Assembly: GCA_043757865.1 (NCBI GenBank)
Contig: JAYVOP010000263.1
Coordinates: 1 to 17,573 of the forward strand
Direction of reading: 5' to 3'
From: JAGNEJ01 sp043757865
Lineage (GTDB): Bacteria > Verrucomicrobiota > Verrucomicrobiia > Verrucomicrobiales > V1-33
DNA length: 17,573 nt
The notes beneath the pieces were generated by a model that was not told where the DNA came from, did no database searches, and saw only the letters and a list, made by a program, of their open reading frames with translations. Position 1 is the stretch's first letter, and each line of letters starts with the position of its first letter. Shown one piece after another: positions 9,001 to 12,422 of this stretch. The position numbers and the translations under genes were made by a program.

Positions 9001-9956
9001 CAGGCATCACGAAGACGAAGGCGCTGACGTTCAATAGCACGATCACGCCTGCGCTGATGAACATCACGGGCACGGCGGCTAGTGATGTGGACACCGTAAC
9101 CGTGACGGGAGTGGCTCCGCAGGGGCGGTTGAACCTCACGGCGGGAGCGGTCCTCACGGCGGGCGTGCTCAATGTGGATGCCACGGGCACGGTGCATCTT
9201 AATGACAATGGAGGCACGGGAGAATTGAAAATCACTGCGCCTATGACGGGCACCGGGGCCGTGCATGTGGCCGCCGGTCAACTGACGGTGACTGCCACCG
9301 CCAATTTAAATAGCACCATGAGAATCACCACGGACAGCGGCGGCACGGTGAATGCGACTGCGTTAGCGAGCTTGGTGATTACCAATAAAACCGTGGTGAA
9401 CAACGGCACCATCACTGGCAATGTGACGAGCACGGGGGGGGCGACACTTTCTGGCAGTGGTAACATTACGGGAGCCACGACGCTGACCGGGGGCACCGTT
9501 GCTCCGGGCAATAGCCCTGGGAAACTGAGCTTCGGCAATGGGCTCACGACGAATAGCACGACGTTTACCTTTGATCTCGCAGGCACCACGCCAGCCACGC
9601 AATACGACCAAATCAATGTCACCGGGACGCTGAATTTTGGGGCGGGGAATACGAGCATCTTGATGCTCAACGTGACCGCCACGCCGACGCTAGGCGATGT
9701 TTACTACTTGGGATTAAATGATGGCGTGGATGCGATCCAGAACACATTCAGTGGTTTGGCGGAGGGCGGGACTTTCGTGGATCTCAATGGACTGCTCTAT
9801 CATGCCACGTATCAGGCCAACTGGGCTGGCACCCAGCTAGGCAGCACGTGGACGGGTGGCAATGATTTCGCGCTGACCGTGGTGCCGGAGCCGAGCGGCG
9901 TGCTGCTAGTAGTACTGAGCTTGGTGGGCCGGGGCTGCCGCCGTCGGCGGGCTTAA
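1..9956 (+). CDS. Giant PEP-CTERM protein with autotransporter-associated beta-strand repeats (5' partial)
   Basis: The reading frame is open to base 1 (upstream residues GAGDGTLD), so the GTG at 27 is not the true start. At least 3,317 residues are visible. Residue numbers in this annotation count from the codon at 27. The protein is rich in Gly, Thr, Asn, Ala and Val, and by eye it has no cysteine except one in the tail. It is built of beta-helix-type repeats of the pattern 'K-G-G-T-L ... Y-T-G-x-T-x-V-x-x-G-x-L'. Clear examples are near residues 407-439 and 1572-1607, plus two interrupted ones near 1880-1975 and 2135-2275. A PA14-like segment lies at about 2780-2975. Near 3150-3210 there is the usual closing pattern APGNSPG followed by YDQINVTG. 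The end is VPEPS, a short hydrophobic stretch and RRRR, which is a PEP-CTERM sorting signal. There is no C-terminal beta-barrel, so it is not a classical autotransporter. It probably works as an exported, surface-anchored structural or adhesive protein; ligand and exact role are unknown. The family call is firm, the function is not. Confidence 0.93.
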   Translation, partial: GAGDGTLDVTSQSIHGAGLALTQANSITGAASTTLTKTGEGQLLILNALDGTTTGFAGTLNIGANSGFVNILAGGYVRGLKAVNVNSGSIFQVDNNTNMGQPRQFVFNPTVNGTDGDKIGNTIAINLQGGTLQVQGRNVAFGVGTGNYEKLGTVNLTNGQNIVNAVSAGLGGGEIAITTLARPVGGGTVRFNSSVATLGTAGSAGRIVLTNVDTTGTPAAVTVGGLLGGWATINGVDFVSHVAQSAAGAAGGIVAYGSTVVGVTPPAYTLPVTGGTPAAALFTTGTVGNAAAVSTVLGAAGAGQNWTIGALKMSNAAASTLTFAGTTGTADTIYLESGGLLTDGLAFTRTIGATTSAFTRGRLTAGLTTATTAQELFLHNNSASALVIHSVILDNPNNAAATVKVVKDLDGLVQLSGTNTYTGGTSVLKGTLEAQSASSLGAGAVNVRNARLSLNVAGTTTSTTGINVSDQGEILLNSTTGIFTSTGDRFNVAAGSILIGPAASNAGQGLNSLTRVASLSAGGQIVLATDAIVSHQNFPNSDQVGIGNNTIKSLGTNADLYYGLSGTNASALSSLTVGSGTAWKGISTDRTARAWQQGTIVANSDFWLQGSINNGTNVALTLGGDGVAGTYNIVNNASKAITAFVTGQVSLTEDSVLTMPSNLTFVVTPGALLQPNRTNSFGSGANVASVIVQAGATMDPGNYVAIGSAANQDTAIYQNLPYPIPSPLNGNVSVEAGGRLVINDASGIGSSSAVSTIRTNGILDLGTANAFYGRGNYALNLANPVDTTGTINAGQFAYEAGAVVRVSADNVYKLSSFVAGETNGEKVVYELYNAGRTLTNQTNPFLKPVLGTPTIAPENIRIANGGMITNDEADRTLGQGRGKIILGDGAILAGTTQTFMNMTDNVEVEAGATISIGTPRWVEGMPKLGGVNFTGANSNVMPANSTMVVQDGATLVFGAVNVFSDNASLQLPTAVTNFAMTGAAGNQPGNGSTLLLNVTNTAEIAGSVTGNGAVIAGAAGEFLGLGNGVADYKTGIVFKSANAQQANLYKVGTSKVTMTGVSDATGVQLVGAGELIYSGTGRAAYADNRVAKSGKLTLDNSGTALSDRLGGSTKNLSAMGGTVEIIGHATTPVTENINNLANSAASTGPFTGAAGYSVLKITPGAAKTSLNVTAFENFQSAGTGLQRSATWVLTAPSLGNTPGTYASTGIYTINPSNTTNGLIQVQTPNFGSQGAFGIGAAAIAGQSGSSVAPTLPGVLGDATGAGATGFVTEDTVSFAGLTTVNLATTITLPAGGGAKVRVGMPLNGPGVAAATFATAIAGDLVTLNNAIGTGAVGNVNFIDSMRLLASSEYAATPLSTANTNLNVKLSSATATVVGDSRVATLSFAGNSTLNINGTLPLASTPSRFHLNSAGVFVQAGATATINGAGPTNFFQANGGASMYLHTQGTLNLNATAYTDNAIVKTGTGTLNVGAGAFGVFRGSVQIDDGIVNLGSNNSFSSIRQLGTFTTSENLYLNGGTLNLNGNSQMVNSLTNNNLLPGNGGTVTSSSPAILTVQGAGQFSGSIGGSISLDKVNNNTLLLTSASGYSGNTAIRAGTLQLRDLGALTNTSSVDLYSGAALTLDNSYLSNVANRIPATTPINSKGGTINLVGAAGQAVSQTFNNVNLLAGRLDFGNTSGGGGSINVSMDNLTRAAGTGSTLTVNTTFGFLGTAGSTTDAFHYMINNTTLNGGATTALTLNDGLVGGWAVANGSDFLTYSATTGLGALGNTGDGYAAYGSTDVTTATATQNVNDGTARTLATSKTINSWRMAPGAAIVNTYNQGVQLTVDTGGLLSNAAQTISHNPALNSTGQSITSNSGELDYWVNQNTNGVNIPIVGSIDLVKSGAGTLNLNPSLLYNNGASNTVNGTTTATLTSTTGLALGMPVSGTGITGGTTITGISPTTITLSQTATATGANTLSFPQSNGYTGKTFVNSGVLTGNLPSADGVNYVSVPGDLVIASARYENLLANNLKKTANVLITGSGRLDLTAADNTTETINSVTFADASGAGTTMNLDRQTQRLTSTLNLAAAVPVTVNNTNPNTVPLVGGFLGNLGFTPASGTSTLLVNAPTPTGINSGGGLNAMGLRISAAISTVPSVAEGGLVKSGTGILGLGPDQTVANAVNTLTVGSNLITTSTTTGLAVGMPLTGTGLPVGSIITAIVPNTSITVSQNITTAGTNVALTAGMFNFNQTALTYDGTTGSLVDALNISQGVVRADNNQALGTNSANTTVQNGGVLLANGTTALLGSIKLKSGSTLGVTIASATLGVASNVVTNQSVLNVPSGDVTISATDYFLQGTNAGNLVVNSRLTGAGNIAINGPQLTSTIGTVTLANPFTNGAGASDHNGTIRVNTNAQLLNSPNKLANVGATGSALGAATIELNGGRLGLRDDGNATANATNLVLPSYGNKVNLTADSLIDANRANGTSSGNTIGLGTLTIPSGTKVLATDFSSNGTFTNIANAYQIGFDSIDGAGTLVKGGSQIINLNNYEPTFSGNITVAGPMGMTVAHSGGLVLNNATSNPLNDFKVNGVHTFTTGKSYVVGNVLEVGSNVGTVVNGLNGVTSGATTGYLAVQDTAFVSADTLRNNGQVGSMTGAATITANAIVGKGVYLTSGQALTLQGGLADDGASTTRLKVAGDNIVTLTAASSFNTGGAEVQSGVLKVAPSINATNPLGTGATPIRVLGVIATTAAGTTQPVAALSAELRFDSGTSTISQAGNITNSGLVHVTTGSTAISGTINGPGTTSYVPGLLEGRITGTANTGGGAADFTVTRGANPGNFGIRSEPRMGAQNLVTNNPITGWGDNETWIYNGQFFDADGKFTFAENIDDVAFVAIDGVIRMNNGASSQVTNTALAVGQTGTTSNGAAANTGTPTDTFGMGPNSDGWHNLEIRFRNGTGGAGPTVANGFFANYGFGLNVNGATALDGTQYLRAIDPGDGSLFRTPITDKGNVTIEGGATLSAAGITKTKALTFNSTITPALMNITGTAASDVDTVTVTGVAPQGRLNLTAGAVLTAGVLNVDATGTVHLNDNGGTGELKITAPMTGTGAVHVAAGQLTVTATANLNSTMRITTDSGGTVNATALASLVITNKTVVNNGTITGNVTSTGGATLSGSGNITGATTLTGGTVAPGNSPGKLSFGNGLTTNSTTFTFDLAGTTPATQYDQINVTGTLNFGAGNTSILMLNVTATPTLGDVYYLGLNDGVDAIQNTFSGLAEGGTFVDLNGLLYHATYQANWAGTQLGSTWTGGNDFALTVVPEPSGVLLVVLSLVGRGCRRRRA
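567..1034 (+). repeat. Long internal repeat W1 (GGWA..NG.DF unit), copy 1
   Basis: Residues about 181-336 of the giant protein. Order of landmarks: FNSS, ATLGTAGS, GLLGGWATINGVDF, a Gly/Ala stretch ending AYGST, then a run leading to LESGGLLTDG. The same order of landmarks recurs at 5103-5513. Units of this GGWA-NG-DF kind are common in beta-repeat proteins of Verrucomicrobiota. The two copies are diverged in sequence, so this is an old duplication or a shared domain type, not a recent DNA repeat. Confidence 0.7.
1245..1343 (+). repeat. Autotransporter-associated beta-strand repeat (PATR type), intact copy
   Basis: Residues about 407-439, from LSGTNTYTGGTSV through KGTLEA and SLGAGAVNV. This fits the usual 'L-S-G-x-N-T-Y-T-G-G-T-x-V-x-x-G-T-L' pattern of the repeat, and it is the cleanest copy in the window. 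The repeat adds one rung to a parallel beta-helix. Confidence 0.85.
3843..4025 (+). repeat. GM module copy 1 (diverged)
   Basis: Residues about 1273-1333 of the giant protein. Landmarks are LTTVNLATTITL, VGMPLNGPGV, AIAGDLVTLNNAIGTG and VNF. It shares the order 'T-x-x-L ... V-G-M-P-x-x-G-x-G-[IVL] ... I ... V-T-L-x-x-x-[AI]-x-x-G' with the copies at 5712 and 6483. It is the most diverged copy and does not sit inside a recognisable beta-repeat. Confidence 0.6.
4740..4847 (+). repeat. Autotransporter-associated beta-strand repeat (PATR type), intact copy
   Basis: Residues about 1572-1607, containing LLLTSASGYSGNTAIRAGTL followed by QLRDLGAL and SVDL. It matches the pattern 'S-G-Y-S-G-x-T-x-I-x-x-G-T-L' of the family, without an insertion. 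Confidence 0.8.
5103..5513 (+). repeat. Long internal repeat W2 (GGWA..NG.DF unit), copy 2
   Basis: Residues about 1693-1829 of the giant protein. Landmarks: VNTTFGFLGTAGS, GLVGGWAVANGSDF, a Gly-rich stretch ending AYGST, INSWRM, then VDTGGLLSNA. It aligns by eye with 567-1034 along most of its length. Copy 1 is longer between AYGST and the GGLL end. Confidence 0.7.
5712..5885 (+). repeat. GM module copy 2
   Basis: Residues about 1896-1953. Landmarks: TATLTSTTGLALGMPVSGTG, then ITGGTTITGI, TTITLSQTATATG and LSF. It lies between the first half of a beta-strand repeat (VKSGAGTLNLN, near 5650) and the second half (GYTGKTFVNSGVL, 5898). Modules with this GMxVSGxGI / TTITLS pattern are familiar from repeat-rich secreted bacterial proteins, but I cannot assign a named family with certainty. 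Confidence 0.75.
6483..6677 (+). repeat. GM module copy 3
   Basis: Residues about 2153-2217. Landmarks: NLITTSTTTGLAVGMPLTGT, GLPVGSIITAI, TSITVSQNITTAG and VALTAG. It aligns nearly end to end with the copy at 5712. It too follows the first half of a beta-strand repeat (VKSGTGILGLG, near 6430) and precedes a second half (TTGSLVDALNISQGVV, from about 6718). Confidence 0.75.
8364..8952 (+). other. PA14-like domain inside the giant protein
   Basis: Residues about 2780-2975. The segment starts GLLEGRI, then NFGIRSEPRMG, ITGWGDNETWIYNGQFFDAD, FTFAENIDDVAFVAIDG, GWHNLEIRFRNGTGGAG and NGFFANYGFGLNVNG. The run 'W-x-Y-x-G-x-F-x-D-x-D-G ... D-D-x-x-x-x-x-I-D-G ... G-W-H-x-x-E-I-R' is the PA14-like pattern, a beta-barrel fold often linked to carbohydrate binding. 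It breaks the Gly/Thr/Asn repeat composition and is richer in aromatic and acidic residues. A carbohydrate ligand is an inference. Confidence 0.75.
9434..9441 (+). repeat. G8 homopolymer tract in coding sequence
   Basis: Eight consecutive G in the frame Thr-Gly-Gly-Ala of the giant gene. Loss of one G would bring a TGA at 9484 into frame; gain of one would bring a TAA at 9461 into frame. Either event would cut off the last ~155 residues, including the PEP-CTERM anchor. A G7 run at 5798-5804 is a second, weaker tract. Confidence 0.9.
9882..9953 (+). other. PEP-CTERM sorting signal
   Basis: The last 24 codons read VPEPS, a short hydrophobic run (about 12 residues, GVLLVVLSLVGRG), then C and RRRR, ending in Ala. 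The layout 'PEP motif, hydrophobic segment, basic cluster' is the target of exosortase in bacteria with an outer membrane. It predicts membrane capture, cleavage near PEP and transfer to the surface. The hydrophobic part is short. No exosortase gene is in the window. Confidence 0.9.
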
Positions 9957-10015
9957 GGCGTGGTGGCAATCAGCGTGGTAGGAACTGTCAATTTCACCAA
10001 CTCCCATAACTCTTT

Positions 10016-12139
10016 ATGAAATCTCCCTTGCTCTACTGCTTCACCACCCTAGCCATGCTCACAGCGGCCTCTGCGCAAGAGAAACCCGCTGCGCCCCGGA
10101 CGCCGGGGCAGGTCACGGCAGAGGAGCGGGAGCGCCTGCAAAAGCTCACGGCGGCGGACCACGCGGACATGCTAGTGCAACTCGGTATCACCAAACTGCG
10201 GCCGGGCGTGAAGGCTCGAGCCGGAGCAGGCGCGACGAATGTGGCCAACTATGAGGAAGCGTTGGCAAACCCATTTCCAGATTATCCTAACGCGCTGCTG
10301 CTAAAGAATGGCCTGCCCGTGACCACCGCCGAGCAGTGGCCGCAGCGGCGGGCGGAGATCCTGGCGGATTTTGAAAATGAAGTTATCGGCCAGGTGCCCG
10401 CCCAAGTGCCTAACGTGAAATGGGAGGTCACGCAGACCGTGGAAACCCAAGTCGGTGGGCTGCCCGTAGTGGCGCGGCAAGTCATGGGGCATGTGGCTAA
10501 TGCAGCCTATCCTGACATTTCTGTGGAACTCAAAATGGCGGTCGTGGTGCCCGTAGATGCACGTGGTCCGGTGCCAGTGTTAATGATGTTTGGCGGTGGA
10601 AATATGCCAAGTGAAGCCACGCCACGCTTCGGCCCACCATCGCCCATTCCGGCATCCACGGAGCAGTTAATCGCGGCGGGCTGGGGCTACGTTTTCCTCT
10701 CTACGACGAGCATCCAAGCAGATAACGGTGCAGGCCTAACATCCGGCATCATTGGCCTGACGAACCACGGGAAACGCCGCACGCCAGAGCAGTGGGGCAG
10801 CCTGCGGGCGTGGGCGTGGGGTGCGGGCCGGGCGTTGGACTATCTGGAAACGCTGCCCGCAGTAGATGCCAAACGGGTGGGGATCGAGGGCGTTTCTCGC
10901 TATGGGAAAGCGGCCTTGGTGACGATGGCGTGTGAGCCACGTTTTGCCGTCGTGCTCGTAGGTTCCTCTGGTGAGGGCGGAGCGAAGCCGCATCGACGCA
11001 ATTTTGGCGAAGCGGTGGAGAACCTCACGGCAGTGGGCGAGTATCATTGGATGGCGGGAAATTTCCTGAAATATGGGGCCGCAGAATCCCGCTTCGGTAG
11101 CAAGACCGCGCAGGATTTGCCGGTGGATGCGCATGAGTTGATCGCCCTGTGCGCGCCCCGCCCTACGTTCATCAGTTACGGCATTCCAGAGAAAGGGGAT
11201 GCCACTTGGCTCGACCAACAAGGCAGCTACATGGCCACCGTGGCCGCCGGGCCAGTATTTCGATTGCTAGGCGCGCAGGCCCTTGGAGAAAAGGAAGACT
11301 ACCGCACAGCCAAGCTGCCGCCGGTGAACACCGATCGTCTGGACGGCCAACTGGCTTGGCGGCAGCACGATGGCGGGCATGAGGATCAGACGAATCTGAG
11401 TTCCTTCCTGGCCTGGGCGAATCGACTGCTGAAACATCAGCCCCCGCCGCGGGCGGCCACGGTGGCCGTGATGCGCGCGGATCGGGCCTCGCACCTAGCC
11501 CACATTAAGCTGCTAGAGCAGGCGACGCAGGCCAAGGACGGCAAGGAAAAGATCGACCTCTATTTCCTGGGGGACTCGATCACGCGTCGCTGGGCAGGCG
11601 ATGACTATCCTGAATTCCAGGCGCATTGGAAGACGGTATTTGCTGGGCGGAATGCGGGGAATTTCGGCTGGGGCGGAGATCAAACGCAGCACATTTTATG
11701 GCGGCTGGAGCATGGTGAACTGGATGGAGTGAATCCCAAAGTAATCGTGCTCCTAGCTGGGACAAACAACCTAGGAGCAGGCCCCGTGGCTGATTCCCGC
11801 GTAACCGACATCATTGCCGGGGTCACGAAATTAGTGGAGACGTGTCGGCAAAAAGCCCCGGACGCCACCGTGATCCTAACGGCAATATTTCCCCGTAATG
11901 ACCACCCAGATTTGTGGTCCGGGATCACCCGCATCAACGACGGCTTGGCCAAACTAGCCGACGGCAAAACGGTGCGTTGGCTGAACCTCAATGCGAAACT
12001 AGCCCATGCCGATGGCACCTTGCACAACGGCGTGACGGGGGATCAACTGCACCTGAGCCTCACTGGCTATCAACTGTGGGCAGCGGCCCTACAACCGCTG
12101 CTGGCAGAGCTGCTAGGGCCGCAGGCAGGGAAGGAGTAG
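10016..12139 (+). CDS. Secreted two-domain esterase: CE15 glucuronoyl-esterase-like plus SGNH/GDSL hydrolase
   Basis: 707 residues. Residues 1-21 are a signal peptide (Lys-Ser, hydrophobic core, AASA cleavage site), so the enzyme is exported. The N-terminal domain (about 60-480) resembles bacterial CE15 esterases, which cut the ester between lignin alcohols and 4-O-methyl-glucuronic acid on xylan. Visible signs are GVSRYGK with nucleophile Ser294, the SGEGGA turn, LPVDAHELIAL followed by APRP, and His455 in DGGHED. The usual Glu 23 residues after the nucleophile is Ser317 here; an acid near Glu392/Asp395 may replace it. The C-terminal domain (about 510-705) is an SGNH hydrolase of the PAF-acetylhydrolase-like type: GDSI with Ser521, GWGGDQTQH, GTNN with Asn584, and D676-x-x-H679 in DQLHLS..GY. 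It may remove acetyl groups from the same polysaccharide (inference). The start has no Shine-Dalgarno sequence. The gene lies 59 bases after the giant gene. Domain calls are strong; exact substrates are not proven. Confidence 0.88.
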   Translation: MKSPLLYCFTTLAMLTAASAQEKPAAPRTPGQVTAEERERLQKLTAADHADMLVQLGITKLRPGVKARAGAGATNVANYEEALANPFPDYPNALLLKNGLPVTTAEQWPQRRAEILADFENEVIGQVPAQVPNVKWEVTQTVETQVGGLPVVARQVMGHVANAAYPDISVELKMAVVVPVDARGPVPVLMMFGGGNMPSEATPRFGPPSPIPASTEQLIAAGWGYVFLSTTSIQADNGAGLTSGIIGLTNHGKRRTPEQWGSLRAWAWGAGRALDYLETLPAVDAKRVGIEGVSRYGKAALVTMACEPRFAVVLVGSSGEGGAKPHRRNFGEAVENLTAVGEYHWMAGNFLKYGAAESRFGSKTAQDLPVDAHELIALCAPRPTFISYGIPEKGDATWLDQQGSYMATVAAGPVFRLLGAQALGEKEDYRTAKLPPVNTDRLDGQLAWRQHDGGHEDQTNLSSFLAWANRLLKHQPPPRAATVAVMRADRASHLAHIKLLEQATQAKDGKEKIDLYFLGDSITRRWAGDDYPEFQAHWKTVFAGRNAGNFGWGGDQTQHILWRLEHGELDGVNPKVIVLLAGTNNLGAGPVADSRVTDIIAGVTKLVETCRQKAPDATVILTAIFPRNDHPDLWSGITRINDGLAKLADGKTVRWLNLNAKLAHADGTLHNGVTGDQLHLSLTGYQLWAAALQPLLAELLGPQAGKE

Positions 12140-12181
12140 GACTTACTTCCGATAATGCAGGAAACCGCGACATTCTTGGTG

Positions 12182-12193
12182 CGAGGCCGAGCA
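12182..12193 (+). repeat. 12-base direct repeat, copy 1
   Basis: CGAGGCCGAGCA occurs here and again, identical, at 12259-12270. Copy 1 directly follows the left inner arm of the nested inverted repeat; copy 2 lies between its right inner and outer arms. Confidence 0.85.
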
Positions 12194-12258
12194 GCACGAG
12201 CACTCTGAGCACTGCGCTGGGCTCTGGCACTGGGAAGAGTTCGGTTATCAAGAATTTC

Positions 12259-12270
12259 CGAGGCCGAGCA
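12259..12270 (+). repeat. 12-base direct repeat, copy 2
   Basis: Second exact copy of CGAGGCCGAGCA, 77 bases after the first when measured start to start. Function unknown. Confidence 0.85.
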
Positions 12271-12297
12271 ATCTAATTTCCTGCTTTTTCTAAAATT

Positions 12298-12329
12298 CCG
12301 CCCGCTGGGCGGCTCCAGAAGCGAGCCGC
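12298..12329 (+). other. Two overlapping, mutually exclusive hairpins upstream of the GH2 gene
   Basis: Hairpin 1 (12298-12312) has arms CCGCCC and GGGCGG with a 3-base loop. Hairpin 2 (12309-12329) has arms GCGGCTC and GAGCCGC with a 7-base loop. They share GCGG at 12309-12312, so only one can form at a time. No T run follows either. They lie about 55 bases upstream of the proposed GH2 promoter, which argues against a role as a leader of that transcript. Confidence 0.4.
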
Positions 12330-12383
12330 GTCAGCCGCGCCATCCGTCATTCCCCTCACTCCGCGAATCAGCCCAGTCTCTCA

Positions 12384-12411
12384 TAGACAACCCCCTCGGC
12401 GCGCCTATTAC
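12384..12411 (+). promoter_or_regulatory. Candidate sigma70-type promoter for the GH2 gene
   Basis: TAGACA (12384-12389; five of six bases match TTGACA), a 16-base spacer, then TATTAC (12406-12411; four of six match TATAAT). Only 11 bases separate the -10 box from the ATG at 12423, so the message would have a leader of about 4-5 bases. This fits the absence of a Shine-Dalgarno sequence. Found by eye only. Confidence 0.4.
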
Positions 12412-12422
12412 TGACGCACTTT

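Larger units (their letters stand above)
12157..12289 (+). terminator. Nested inverted repeat with T5 run; possible terminator or structured element
   Basis: Outer arms GCAGGAAA (12157-12164) and TTTCCTGC (12277-12284) are perfectly complementary. Inside them ATTCTTGGTG (12172-12181) pairs with 12246-12255 in ten steps, three of them G-T. The 3' outer arm is followed at once by TTTTT (12285-12289). It begins 17 bases after the esterase stop, so a role in ending that transcript is plausible. The loop is much larger than in an ordinary intrinsic terminator. A structured RNA or a small inverted-repeat element are other readings. Confidence 0.4.

Noticed and set aside
8166..9281. Long minus-strand open frames rich in Arg, His and Ala
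   Set aside because: Arg/His/Ala-rich shadow of the + strand frame, without recognisable domains.
1..9956. CRISPR-like or tandem DNA repeats in the giant gene
   Set aside because: Repetition is at the protein level with diverged DNA; no identical repeat-spacer pattern is seen.
9957..10015. Terminator or promoter in the gap between the giant gene and the esterase
   Set aside because: No convincing hairpin; CATAAC at 10005-10010 could be a -10 box but lacks a fitting -35 box, so I do not list it.
11914..12276. 120-codon + strand frame across the end of the esterase gene
   Set aside because: Overlaps the SGNH block V region in another frame and has no recognisable domain.
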